NCBI GenBank assembly: GCA_009692765.1
Contig: SHYQ01000007.1
Coordinates: 1 to 32,668 of the forward strand
DNA: 32,668 nucleotides
From: Dehalococcoidia bacterium
GTDB lineage: Bacteria > Chloroflexota > Dehalococcoidia > UBA2979
Direction: 5' to 3'
A model generated the notes under the pieces. It was given only the letters and a program-made list of their open reading frames with translations, was not told where the DNA came from and did no database searches. The position numbers and the translations under genes are program-made. This document shows, piece after piece, positions 16,002-26,292 of the stretch (positions are counted from its first letter, which is position 1; every line of letters begins with the position of its first letter).

Positions 16002-16250
16002 ATGCTGCCGATGACCGACGTGCGCATGGCGGACGTGATCCGGATGCAGCGGCCGCACCCCTGTGGCGGCACCGACTGGGTGGTGGTGCGCGTGGGCGCA
16101 GACATCGGGCTGCGCTGCCTGGTGTGCGATCACCGCGTGCTGATGGAACGTGCCGTACTGCGCAGACGTGCGAAGGCGTACGTTTCGCGCGGGCCGGAGC
16201 TCGATCCCGAGATCGAGCGAGCGCTGTACGGTGACGCGCCAGCCCCCTGA
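16002..16250 (+). CDS. DUF951 protein
   Basis: This encodes an 82-aa DUF951 protein, a small soluble family of Firmicutes and Chloroflexota with no established function. The signature is clear: VRMADVIRMQRPHPCGG followed by W-VVRVGADIGLRC and a CLVC pair, giving three cysteines that could bind metal or nucleic acid. ATG 16002 has GAGG 5 nt upstream; ATG 16011 is an alternative. The gene follows murI-pyrF closely in the same direction, suggesting one transcript. Confidence 0.88.
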   Translation: MLPMTDVRMADVIRMQRPHPCGGTDWVVVRVGADIGLRCLVCDHRVLMERAVLRRRAKAYVSRGPELDPEIERALYGDAPAP

Positions 16251-16278
16251 GCGGGCGAGGGAGACGGAACACGAGGGG

Positions 16279-16312
16279 CGGGGACGCGTTGCATCCGCTG
16301 GTCCCCGTTTCT
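16279..16312 (+). terminator. Possible terminator after the murI-pyrF-DUF951 cluster
   Basis: CGGGGAC (16279-16285) and GTCCCCG (16301-16307) form a 7-bp stem around a 15-nt loop, followed by TTTCT. The loop is long, so this is tentative. Confidence 0.35.
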
Positions 16313-16390
16313 ACACTTATCATGCATCGGACACTCAGCGTCTGGTGCAGCACCTAGCGTCGCAGCGGCGCGAGGCACCGGGGGACACCC

Positions 16391-16933
16391 GTGCGCGAAC
16401 TCATCATCGACTCCATCCGCGTGGGACTGCGTCACTACCGGCGCGTCGTCGTGCTGCGTGAGAAGGAGGCCGACCGCTACCTGACCATCTGGATCGGCGC
16501 GGACGTCGCGGACGCCATCGCCTTCCGGTTGCAGGAGGTCACGGCGGCGCGCCCGCAGACGCATGACCTGATGCTGAAGCTGCTGGAGGAGTTCGGCAGC
16601 GCCGTGGAGTCGGTCACCGTGAACGATCTGCGCGAGGATACCTTCTACGCGAACATCCACATCCGCCGCGGCGAGGACGTGATCGACATCGACTCGCGCC
16701 CCTCGGACGCGATCGCGATCGCGGTGCGCGCGGGCGTGCCGATCTACGTGGCGGACGAGGTGATGGATCGCGCCGGCATCGTCCTCGACGCGGACGGAGA
16801 GCCGATCGAAGGGGCGGGTGAGGGCGAGAAACGCCCCGCGCCGCCGAGCGCCGAGGAGCTCGAAAACCTGTCCGCGTTCCGCGATTTCGTCTCCGGGTTG
16901 GACCTCGACGACCTGGGCGAGAGCCGCCCGTAA
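16391..16933 (+). CDS. Bifunctional nuclease family protein (DUF151)
   Basis: The 180-aa product is a DUF151 protein; plant and some bacterial members have dual DNase/RNase activity. Recognisable segments are YLTIWIGADVADAI near residues 29-42, PQTHDLM near 56-62, and the terminal RPSDAIAIAVRAGVPIYVAD near 102-121. An acidic Glu/Pro-rich tail follows. GTG 16391 is the start, with GGGGG about 6 nt before it. Length is within the family range (150-190 aa). It stands between a possible terminator and the ATP synthase promoter and appears to be a single-gene unit. Its role in this organism is not shown by context. Confidence 0.88.
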   Translation: MRELIIDSIRVGLRHYRRVVVLREKEADRYLTIWIGADVADAIAFRLQEVTAARPQTHDLMLKLLEEFGSAVESVTVNDLREDTFYANIHIRRGEDVIDIDSRPSDAIAIAVRAGVPIYVADEVMDRAGIVLDADGEPIEGAGEGEKRPAPPSAEELENLSAFRDFVSGLDLDDLGESRP

Positions 16934-16983
16934 TCGCGCTCGATGGCGCCCGCGGCAGGGGTACGCCGCCGGTGGCTGGTAAT

Positions 16984-17001
16984 TTGTGCAAATGGCCACA
17001 A
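16984..17001. promoter_or_regulatory. Rex operator upstream of the ATP synthase operon
   Basis: TTGTGCAAATGGCCACAA matches the Rex-type operator TTGTG-N8-CACAA in all ten arm positions. It lies directly upstream of the predicted -35 of the atp promoter and 70 nt before the atpZ start. A rex gene is present at 27369-28016. Rex binds such sites at low NADH/NAD+ and releases them when NADH rises. Rex control of an atp operon is known in Streptomyces coelicolor; here it is inferred. Confidence 0.8.
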
Positions 17002-17006
17002 GTCAG

Positions 17007-17035
17007 TTGATCCACCGATCCGGGGATGGTAGGGT
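17007..17035 (+). promoter_or_regulatory. Predicted sigma70 promoter of the atp operon
   Basis: TTGATC (17007-17012) and TAGGGT (17030-17035) are separated by exactly 17 nt. Transcription would begin near 17042, leaving a leader of about 30 nt before atpZ. Confidence 0.5.
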
Positions 17036-17071
17036 TCCCCCGGCCCTGCTCGCAGAAGGTGTGGGCGGATC

Positions 17072-17293
17072 GTGTTGAACTCTCCGGCGTTCGCCCTGGT
17101 GGGCGTCGGGTTCTCGCTCGGGGTGTGGATCGGCGGCGGCGCTTACCTCGGGCACTGGCTCGATGGAAAGTTCGGTACCGCGCCGGTGCTCACGCTGGTG
17201 TTGTTGCTCCTGGGACTGGCGATCGGCCTGTACGACGCCTATCGGAGGCTGAAAGCACTCGTGGCATCGAACGACAAGAACGGCAACCGATGA
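17072..17293 (+). CDS. atpZ: AtpZ/AtpI-like small membrane protein of the ATP synthase operon
   Basis: This 73-aa protein has two transmembrane helices (about residues 8-29 and 37-57) separated by the GGGAYLGHWLDGKFGT turn typical of AtpZ-type proteins, and a basic tail. Members of this group help magnesium transport and c-ring assembly at the start of atp operons. GTG 17072 is the chosen start; TTG at the next codon is an alternative. Its stop codon overlaps the atpB start (ATGA at 17290-17293), so the two are coupled. Confidence 0.85.
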   Translation: MLNSPAFALVGVGFSLGVWIGGGAYLGHWLDGKFGTAPVLTLVLLLLGLAIGLYDAYRRLKALVASNDKNGNR

Positions 17294-18453
17294 AGCTGCT
17301 GCTGATCGCCGTTGCCGCCATTGCCCTCATGGCGTCCGGCTTCCTGTTCGTCGGCGGTGTCTCCCCCGCGATCGTGGTCGCCCCGGAGCACATCTTCACC
17401 ATCGGCGGGCTTGCGATCACGAACACCATGTTCACCTCGTGGTGGGTGGTGTTGCTGCTCCTGCTCGTCGGTTTCTTTACGCGCCGCGGCCTCCGCCTCG
17501 TGCCGTCCGGCTTCGCGGGCTTCGTCGAGGCGGCGGTGGAGGGGTTCTACGGCATCGTGGTGTCGGCGGCTGGCGAGAAGAACGGCCGCCGCTTCTTTCC
17601 GCTGGTTGCGACGATCTTCTTCTTCGTGCTGACCTCCAACTACTTCGGCCTGCTGCCGCTCAACAGCATTGGCAAGACGGAGCCGGGGCACGGCGCGAAG
17701 CAGGTCGTCTTCGGCCAGACCTCATTGCCGCTGATCGGCGACCTGGCGTACATCCCGTTGAAGCCGCAGACGATCAACGTCGGCGCGGGTGAGGCGCCGA
17801 TCCTCCCGGCCGGCGCCGAGGGCCACGGTGCGCCTGCCGCGCCGGGCAAAGGCGCACCCGGCCACGGTGCTGCGCTGGGCGCCTCGACCGACGCCGTCGT
17901 CAGCCGCGAGCCCGGTGCGGCGACCGCCTCGGCCGCTGTCGAGCCGAAGGATGCACCGAGCGGGGCGTTCTCCGGCGCGCTGTCGCCGTACTTCCGGTCC
18001 GTGAACACGGACATCAACGCGCCGCTGGCGATCGCGATCTTCTCGTTCCTGTTCGTGGAGTTCTGGGGCCTGCAGTCGCTGGGTCCGGGTTACCTGAAGA
18101 AGTTCTTCGCGTTCGACGCGATCTTCAAGAAGGGCCCGCTGACCGGCCTGATCGACATTTTTGTAGGGATCCTGGAGTTCGTCTCGGAGCTCTCCCGCAT
18201 GGTGTCGTTCACCTTCCGTCTGTTTGGCAACGTCTTCGCCGGGGAGGTTCTGCTGGCGATGATGTCGTTCCTGGTCCCGTTCCTGCTCGTGGACGTGTTC
18301 TACGGCCTCGAGATGTTTGTGGGCCTGATCCAGGCGTTCGTGTTCGCCATGCTGACGCTGGTGTTCGCCGTCACGGCGGTATCGCACCACGGCGGCGAGG
18401 AGCACGCGTCAGCGGAGGGTCACGTCGAATCAGAGCATCACGGGGCGCACTGA
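17290..18453 (+). CDS. atpB: ATP synthase F0 subunit a with large extramembrane insert
   Basis: The 387-aa product is the proton-channel subunit a. After an extra N-terminal hydrophobic segment (residues 1-22) come the TNTMFTSW helix, the TSNYFGLLPL helix end (about 118-124), then DINAPLA (about 241), and the functional RLFGN motif with essential Arg at R310 within FTFRLFGNVFAGE. The usual length is 230-300 aa; the excess is an insert of about 100 residues between about 130 and 230, rich in Ala, Gly, Pro and His. The C-terminus is a His/Glu-rich tail (SHHGGEEHAS onward). ATG 17290 overlaps the atpZ stop. The core motifs make the identity firm; the insert is unusual. Confidence 0.93.
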   Translation: MKLLLIAVAAIALMASGFLFVGGVSPAIVVAPEHIFTIGGLAITNTMFTSWWVVLLLLLVGFFTRRGLRLVPSGFAGFVEAAVEGFYGIVVSAAGEKNGRRFFPLVATIFFFVLTSNYFGLLPLNSIGKTEPGHGAKQVVFGQTSLPLIGDLAYIPLKPQTINVGAGEAPILPAGAEGHGAPAAPGKGAPGHGAALGASTDAVVSREPGAATASAAVEPKDAPSGAFSGALSPYFRSVNTDINAPLAIAIFSFLFVEFWGLQSLGPGYLKKFFAFDAIFKKGPLTGLIDIFVGILEFVSELSRMVSFTFRLFGNVFAGEVLLAMMSFLVPFLLVDVFYGLEMFVGLIQAFVFAMLTLVFAVTAVSHHGGEEHASAEGHVESEHHGAH

Positions 18454-18526
18454 GCCCCGTTGCGAAACAAGGTTTGTGTCGTCCGTGAGGCCCCCCCGGC
18501 GGATCCGGGGACACCCAGAGAGGTAG

Positions 18527-18874
<348 letters not shown>

Positions 18875-18905
18875 TCGAAGCCCGAGGGCACCGCTGACGG
18901 CGCGG

Positions 18906-18933
18906 ATCGCCGGCCTCACGTGAGGCTGGCGAT
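18906..18933 (+). promoter_or_regulatory. 14-bp hairpin between atpE and atpF
   Basis: ATCGCCGGCCTCAC (18906-18919) pairs with GTGAGGCTGGCGAT (18920-18933) with only one G-U pair. Stem-loops after atpE are known to stabilise c-subunit message and help produce its excess; that role here is inferred. There is no T tract, so it is not a strong terminator. Confidence 0.5.
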
Positions 18934-18972
18934 GCAACCGTCGATGTAGCGGTCGATGCGAGGAGCGAACCA

Positions 18973-19635
18973 GTGAGAGCGATGCATATCCCCCGATGGC
19001 TGGTCCCCCGATGGCTGGCGGCAGGCGTGCACCCGCGTGTCGCGATGCTGGCGCTTGGGCTCGCCCTTGGTCTGACCGCAGCGGCGATGCCGCAGGCAGC
19101 GTCCGCGGCAGAGGAAGGGTCGGGCGGCATTGCCGCGCTCGGCATCAGCCTGCCCGGGTTGATCACCCAGCTGGTGAACTTCGCCATCCTGCTCGTGGTG
19201 CTGCGGCTCCTCCTGTGGGGGCCGATCATCAAGATGCTGGACGAGCGCAAGCAGCGCATCGAGAAGGGGCTGCAAGTCACCGAGGACGCGGAGGCGCACC
19301 TGCAGCGCATCCTCGTCCAGACGGAAGCGACGGTCGAAGCGGCGCGCGCCGAAGGGCGTGCATTGGTCGCGCTTGCCGAGGAGCGGGCCGTCCTCCGTGG
19401 CGCCCAACTGGAGCAACAGGCGCGAGCCGATGCTGACCGGATCGTGGCGCGCGCGCACGAGGAGATGGAGCAAGAGCGGGTGCGGGCCGTGCAGGCCCTG
19501 CGCGCGGAGTTCGCGGACCTCACGGTCCTCGCCGCCGAGCGCGTGGTCGGGCAATCGCTGGACCGAAGCGCGCACCAGCGCCTCATCGACGAGGTGATGG
19601 TGAACAGCGACTTCGGTCGGGACGCGAGCAACTAG
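18973..19635 (+). CDS. atpF: ATP synthase F0 subunit b
   Basis: This 220-aa subunit forms the peripheral stalk. Residues 1-45 look like a signal peptide (basic start, hydrophobic core, AASAAEE cleavage-like region). The membrane helix follows at about 60-82 (LVNFAILLVVLRLLLW), then GPIIKMLDERKQRIEKGL and a long Ala/Glu/Arg helix forming a right-handed coiled coil that dimerises and binds subunit delta. GTG 18973 is preferred since GAGGAG lies about 8 nt upstream; ATG 18982 is too far from it. The usual length is 160-180 aa, so the leader is extra. The stop is one base before the atpH start. Confidence 0.93.
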   Translation: MRAMHIPRWLVPRWLAAGVHPRVAMLALGLALGLTAAAMPQAASAAEEGSGGIAALGISLPGLITQLVNFAILLVVLRLLLWGPIIKMLDERKQRIEKGLQVTEDAEAHLQRILVQTEATVEAARAEGRALVALAEERAVLRGAQLEQQARADADRIVARAHEEMEQERVRAVQALRAEFADLTVLAAERVVGQSLDRSAHQRLIDEVMVNSDFGRDASN

Positions 19636-19636
19636 C

Positions 19637-20182
19637 GTGGCTGGAACGCGCGATGTCGCTGGCCGCCGCTACGCCGCCGCCGTGCTGGAGATCGCGCGCC
19701 AGGAGCGCAACCTCGACAGCTGGGTGGAGGCGGTGGAGGGGCTGGAGGCGCTGACCTCGCAGCCCGCGTTCGTCGCCGGGCTGCAGGGCGACGGGATGAC
19801 GGACGAGCGCTTCCAGGCGATCGTGCGGCGCGTCGTCCCCGGCGTCACGCCGGTACAACTGAACCTTTTCCGCCTGCTGCGGCGGAAGGCGCGACTGGGC
19901 CTTGGTCCGGACATCGCCTCGTTCTTCCGCGAGCTGGTGGACGAGGAGCGCGGGATCGCGCGGGCGCTGGTCACCAGCGCGGTCGCGCTCGAACCGGATC
20001 GGCGCGCCGCGCTGGAGCGCCGCCTGGCCGAGCAGACCGGGCGGCAGGTGACCGTGGAAACACAGGTCGACCCGAGCATCCTCGGCGGCCTGATCGTCCG
20101 CATCGGTGACCGACTGGTGGACGGATCGACGCGCGCACGCCTCCGGGCACTGCGCGCACAACTGGAGCGACCGGCGCTGTAA
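19637..20182 (+). CDS. atpH: ATP synthase F1 subunit delta
   Basis: The 181-aa product links the peripheral stalk to the F1 head. It begins GTRDVAGRRYAAAVLEIA, the typical N-terminal helix, and ends with the family signature VDPSILGGLIVRIGDRLVDG before the terminal RLRALR. GTG 19637 starts one nucleotide after the atpF stop, so it is translated by coupling. Length is normal (175-185 aa). Confidence 0.95.
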   Translation: MAGTRDVAGRRYAAAVLEIARQERNLDSWVEAVEGLEALTSQPAFVAGLQGDGMTDERFQAIVRRVVPGVTPVQLNLFRLLRRKARLGLGPDIASFFRELVDEERGIARALVTSAVALEPDRRAALERRLAEQTGRQVTVETQVDPSILGGLIVRIGDRLVDGSTRARLRALRAQLERPAL

Positions 20183-20253
20183 CGGTAGCCCGGTAGGGCG
20201 CGAAATCGAAGATGAGACGCCGCCCCGTCAGGCGGGAGAACTGAGGTACCGCG

Positions 20254-21783
20254 ATGGCCGTACGAGCAGAAGAGATCGCCTCCATCCTGAAGGAGCAGAT
20301 CGAGCACTTCGATGTGTCCGCTACGTCGGCGAATGTCGGCACCGTGATCCAGGCGGGTGACGGCATCGCCCGCATCCACGGCCTCGGCGAATGCGTCTCT
20401 TCGGAGCTGATCGAGTTCGGCGTCACCGACGACCAGGGACGTCCGGTTCGTGGCCTCGCCCTGAACCTCGAAGAGGAGACGGTCGGCGCGATCATCATGG
20501 GCGACTACAGCAAGGTGAAGGAGGGCGACGAGGTTCGCACCACCGGGCTGGTCGCCTCCGTGCCCGTGGGTGAGGCGTTGATCGGTCGCGTCGTGAACGC
20601 CCTCGGCGACCCGATCGACGAGAAGGGGCCCGTGGGCACCACGGAGCGCTACCCCGTGGAGCGCATCGCCCCGGACGTGGTCTCCCGCGTCACCGTGAAC
20701 CAGCCGCTGCAGACCGGCATCAAGGCGATCGACGCGATGATCCCGCTCGGCCGCGGCCAGCGTGAACTGGTGATCGGCGACCGCTCGATCGGCAAGAGCG
20801 CAATCTGCATCGACGCGATCATCAACCAGAAGGACAGCGGCGTCATCTGCATCTACGTCGCCATCGGTCAGAAGGACGCGAAGGTCGCGCAGACCGTCGC
20901 CATCCTCGACCAGTACGGGGCGATGAACCACACGATCGTGGTGGTCGCCGGCGCGTCCGAGTCTGCCGCCCTGCAGTACCTCGCCCCGTACGCGGGCGCC
21001 GCGATGGCGGAGTACTTCATGGCGAAGGGGCGCGACGTCCTGATCATCTACGACGACCTGTCGAAGCACGCCTGGGCGTACCGCGAGGTGTCGCTGCTGC
21101 TCCGCCGCCCGCCGGGCCGCGAGGCGTACCCCGGCGACGTCTTCTACCTGCACTCCCGCCTGCTGGAGCGCGCCGCGCGCGTGGTGCCGGAGCTCGGTGG
21201 CGGCTCGATCACCGCGCTCCCGATCATCGAGACGCAGGCTGGCGACGTGTCGGCGTACATCCCGACCAACGTCATCTCGATCACGGACGGCCAGATCTTC
21301 CTGGAACTGGACCTCTTCAACAGCGGCCAGCGCCCCGCCACCAACCCTGGCATCTCGGTGTCGCGCGTCGGCGGATCGGCGCAGACGCGCGCGATGAAGC
21401 GCGTCGCCGGCACGCTGCGCCTGGACCTCTCGCAGTACCGCGAACTGCAGGCGTTCGCGCAGTTCGGCACGGACGATCTGGACGCGGCAACGCGCCAGCA
21501 GCTGCTCCGCGGCGCGCGCCTGACGGAGCTGCTCAAGCAGCCGCAGTACCAGCCGCTGTCGCTGGGCCAGCAGGTGACGGTCCTCTACGCGGGCGTCAAC
21601 GGCTTCCTGGACGATGTCCCGGTGGAGAAGGTGCTGCCGTTCGAGAAGGCGTTCCACGAGTTCATGGCCGCCGGCCAGGCGGACATCCTGAGCGAGATCA
21701 CGACCACCGGAAACTTCACCGACGCGACCGAGGCGAAGTTGAAGCAGGCGATCACCGACTTCAAGGGTGCGGTCGCCTACTAG
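20254..21783 (+). CDS. atpA: ATP synthase F1 subunit alpha
   Basis: This 509-aa non-catalytic subunit alternates with beta in the F1 hexamer. The P-loop reads GDRSIGKSA (K181), where most alpha subunits have GDRQTGKTA; the Gly, Lys and hydroxyl residue are kept. The arginine finger lies in [11 protein letters not shown] (R371). [26 protein letters not shown] and the C-terminal helical domain are all in place. A 71-bp gap separates it from atpH, and its ATG 20254 has only a weak purine-rich region ahead. Length is typical. Confidence 0.97.
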   Translation: MAVRAEEIASILKEQIEHFDVSATSANVGTVIQAGDGIARIHGLGECVSSELIEFGVTDDQGRPVRGLALNLEEETVGAIIMGDYSKVKEGDEVRTTGLVASVPVGEALIGRVVNALGDPIDEKGPVGTTERYPVERIAPDVVSRVTVNQPLQTGIKAIDAMIPLGRGQRELVIGDRSIGKSAICIDAIINQKDSGVICIYVAIGQKDAKVAQTVAILDQYGAMNHTIVVVAGASESAALQYLAPYAGAAMAEYFMAKGRDVLIIYDDLSKHAWAYREVSLLLRRPPGREAYPGDVFYLHSRLLERAARVVPELGGGSITALPIIETQAGDVSAYIPTNVISITDGQIFLELDLFNSGQRPATNPGISVSRVGGSAQTRAMKRVAGTLRLDLSQYRELQAFAQFGTDDLDAATRQQLLRGARLTELLKQPQYQPLSLGQQVTVLYAGVNGFLDDVPVEKVLPFEKAFHEFMAAGQADILSEITTTGNFTDATEAKLKQAITDFKGAVAY

Positions 21784-21836
21784 GCTCGCATCGAACGACT
21801 GAGAGCGACCGAGTGACAGAGCGAGAGCGGGCATAG

Positions 21837-24156
<2,320 letters not shown>

Positions 24157-24187
24157 CCAGGCTCACGAGCGCGCAGAGAGGCCGCAG

Positions 24188-24637
24188 ATGCCGCTGAAGC
24201 TCACGATCGTCACCGCGCAACGCACCGTCCTGGAGCAGGACGGTGTGACGAAGCTGGTCGTCCCGGCGGCGGAGGGTCAGATCACCATCCTCCCCGGCCA
24301 CGCCGCGCTCATGTCCAGCCTCGCGATCGGCGAGATGGTGGCGACTGCGCCCGGTGGCGTGGAGCCCATTGCGATCCACGGCGGCTTCATCCAGGTCGCG
24401 AACAACGAGGTGAGCGTGCTCGCCGACGCCGCCGAACGCGTCGACCAGATCGACCTCGACCGTGCCGAGGCTGCCCGCGAGCGTGCCCAGGCACGTCTCC
24501 AGAGCCGCGATTCCACGCTGGTCGGCGGCTTCGACGTGCTGCGCGCGCAACTGGCGCTCCAGCGCTCGCTGACCCGCCTGCGCGTCGCGCGACGGCGCAC
24601 GGGCGGCGCCACCGGCGTCCCCTCGCAGCGCGCGTAG
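24188..24637 (+). CDS. atpC: ATP synthase F1 subunit epsilon
   Basis: The 149-aa product has the N-terminal beta-sandwich (LTIVTAQRTVLEQDGV and PAAEGQITILPGHAALM) that binds gamma and the c-ring, and the C-terminal two-helix part (DLDRAEAARERAQARL) that can inhibit ATP hydrolysis. ATG 24188 follows GAGG 6 nt upstream. It is the last gene of the operon and is followed by a hairpin terminator. Confidence 0.95.
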   Translation: MPLKLTIVTAQRTVLEQDGVTKLVVPAAEGQITILPGHAALMSSLAIGEMVATAPGGVEPIAIHGGFIQVANNEVSVLADAAERVDQIDLDRAEAARERAQARLQSRDSTLVGGFDVLRAQLALQRSLTRLRVARRRTGGATGVPSQRA

Positions 24638-24673
24638 GCTTCTCCCGCGGACAGCGCCAACGCTCGTATCTGC

Positions 24674-24704
24674 GAACGTCCCGCGTGAGGCGGGACGTTC
24701 TGTT
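24674..24704 (+). terminator. Terminator of the atp operon
   Basis: GAACGTCCCGC (24674-24684) and GCGGGACGTTC (24690-24700) form a perfect 11-bp stem with a 5-nt loop, followed by TGTT. It is placed 36 bp after atpC. The T tract is short. Confidence 0.65.
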
Positions 24705-24775
24705 ACCCGGCAGACAGCCCGCGGGAGTCGCCCCTCCGCTCAGCCCTGCCATGACCCCGGGGCGCGGCTTCTCTG

Positions 24776-24781
24776 TATCCT
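24776..24781 (+). promoter_or_regulatory. Possible -10 of the murA promoter
   Basis: TATCCT lies 51 nt ahead of the murA start codon. ATGACC at 24751-24756 is a weak -35 with a 19-nt spacer. Other TATCCT hexamers in the window lie in similar positions before cinA and moxR. Confidence 0.3.
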
Positions 24782-24832
24782 GTACTGGGTGTCCCCGTGC
24801 TGGGCATGGTGTAACCGGGCGCAGGAGGTGCG

Positions 24833-26104
24833 GTGAGCCCCGCAGAAGAGTGCTACGTCATCGGGGGTGGGCGTCCGCTGCGCGGCGACGTAGCCGTGTC
24901 CGGCTCGAAGAACGCCGCGCTATACGCGATCGCCGCCGGGCTGCTCACCGCCGAGCCGCTCACGCTCACCAACGTCCCGCGCATCGCGGACATCGATGAG
25001 CTGGCGGAGATCCTGCGCGCGCTTGGCTCCCAGATCGAGGTCGACGGCGAGACGGTGCGTATCGCGACGCCGGAGATCACCTCCACCGCCCCGCCCGCCG
25101 AGCAGGTGATGCGGCTGCGCGCGTCGTTCCTGGTCATGGGACCGCTGCTCGCGCGGCGCGGCGAGGCGGAGTGCGTATCGCCCGGCGGCGACGTCATCGG
25201 GTCGCGGCCGCTGGACGTGCACTTCGTCGGCTTCCGCATGCTCGGCGCGACGGTCAGCCGTCATGGTGCGAACTGGCGCGCGGCGGTGCCGGAGGGGACG
25301 CAACTACATGGCGCGCGCATCTTCTTCGACTACCCCAGCGTGCTCGGCACGGTCAACGTGCTGTTCGCGGCGGTGCTCGCGCGGGGCCACACCACGATCG
25401 TCAACGCCGCAGCGGAGCCCGAGGTGGCGATGGCCGCGCGGCTGCTGAACCGCATGGGCGCGCGCATCACCGGCGAGGGCACGCCGATGCTCGAGGTGGA
25501 CGGCGTGCGATCGCTGCACGGTGCGGAGTTCGCGATCATCCCGGATCGCCTGGAAGCGGGCACGTACCTGCTCGCGGGCGCCGCGACGGGCGGCGATGTG
25601 CGCGTGACGAACGCGGTGCCGCATCACCTGGACTCGCTGATCACGAAGTTGCGCGAGATGGGGATGACCGTCGAGGCGAGCGATGCGGGCGGCGTGCGCG
25701 CTGCCGCGAACGGGCCGTTGCAGGCGGCCCAGGTGCAGGCGGTGCCGTATCCCGGTTTCGCGACCGATCTCCATCCGCAGATGGCGGCGGCGATGACGCA
25801 GGCGCACGGCATTTCGCTGGTGCACGAGCGCGTCTACGACAATCGCACGCTGTACGTGAACGAACTGCGCAAACTCGGTGCACGCATCGTGACCGGCGGC
25901 GAGTCCGTGATCATCGAGGGGCCGACCCCCCTTGCGGGCAGCGCGGTGCGCGCGCTCGATATCCGCGCAGGCGCAGCGGTGGTCGTCGCCGGACTGGCGG
26001 CCGAGGGCGAGACGACGGTGCTGGGCATCGGCCACCTCGATCGCGGCTACGCCGACCTCGAAGTGCGGCTGCGTGCGCTGGGGGCGCAGATCGAGCGCCG
26101 CTAG
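24833..26104 (+). CDS. murA: UDP-N-acetylglucosamine 1-carboxyvinyltransferase, Cys-to-Asp type
   Basis: The 423-aa MurA makes UDP-GlcNAc-enolpyruvate, the first committed step of peptidoglycan synthesis in the cytoplasm. SGSKNAAL near residues 24-31 carries the substrate Lys; [10 protein letters not shown] carries the catalytic Asp; [10 protein letters not shown] supplies the terminal Arg. In the active-site loop the normal GGCxIGxRPxDxH reads [13 protein letters not shown], so the Cys that fosfomycin alkylates is Asp (D120). This exchange keeps activity and confers intrinsic fosfomycin resistance in mycobacteria and chlamydiae. GTG 24833 has GGAGG 4 nt upstream. Length is typical (415-430 aa). 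Confidence 0.96.
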   Translation: MSPAEECYVIGGGRPLRGDVAVSGSKNAALYAIAAGLLTAEPLTLTNVPRIADIDELAEILRALGSQIEVDGETVRIATPEITSTAPPAEQVMRLRASFLVMGPLLARRGEAECVSPGGDVIGSRPLDVHFVGFRMLGATVSRHGANWRAAVPEGTQLHGARIFFDYPSVLGTVNVLFAAVLARGHTTIVNAAAEPEVAMAARLLNRMGARITGEGTPMLEVDGVRSLHGAEFAIIPDRLEAGTYLLAGAATGGDVRVTNAVPHHLDSLITKLREMGMTVEASDAGGVRAAANGPLQAAQVQAVPYPGFATDLHPQMAAAMTQAHGISLVHERVYDNRTLYVNELRKLGARIVTGGESVIIEGPTPLAGSAVRALDIRAGAAVVVAGLAAEGETTVLGIGHLDRGYADLEVRLRALGAQIERR

Positions 26105-26177
26105 CGGGCGCACGAGGGGGCGCGTGCGGAAAGCGTCGCGAGGCGCTAACCTCCGGCAGCCCCGGAGCCGCTCCGAG

Positions 26178-26198
26178 TTATCCACAACGCTATCCACA
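26178..26198. promoter_or_regulatory. Two closely spaced DnaA-box-like sites
   Basis: TTATCCACA (26178-26186) is a perfect DnaA box and CTATCCACA (26190-26198) differs by one base; both are in the same orientation, 12 bp start to start. They lie between murA and mreB. No AT-rich unwinding region or dnaA/dnaN gene is near, so a replication origin is unlikely; regulation by DnaA or chance remain. Confidence 0.5.
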
Positions 26199-26292
26199 GC
26201 GCTTCCAGCGCTCCATCCAATGCACGATCCGGCGCAGCATGCTGGGCGTCACCCCGCAGAGCGCCGTCCAGTACTCGGAATTACGTGCCCAT

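Noticed and set aside
19669-21834. Open frame of 721 codons antisense to atpH and atpA
   Set aside because: It overlaps two certain ATP synthase genes and has no domain signature; it is a shadow of strong GC bias at third codon positions.
25171-26292. Extension of the mreB frame back through murA
   Set aside because: The extension is out of frame with murA and Arg-rich; the MreB family starts at IGIDLGT, matching ATG 26293.
26105-26292. Replication origin at the DnaA boxes
   Set aside because: Only two boxes, no AT-rich unwinding element, and no dnaA, dnaN, gyrB or rpmH nearby.
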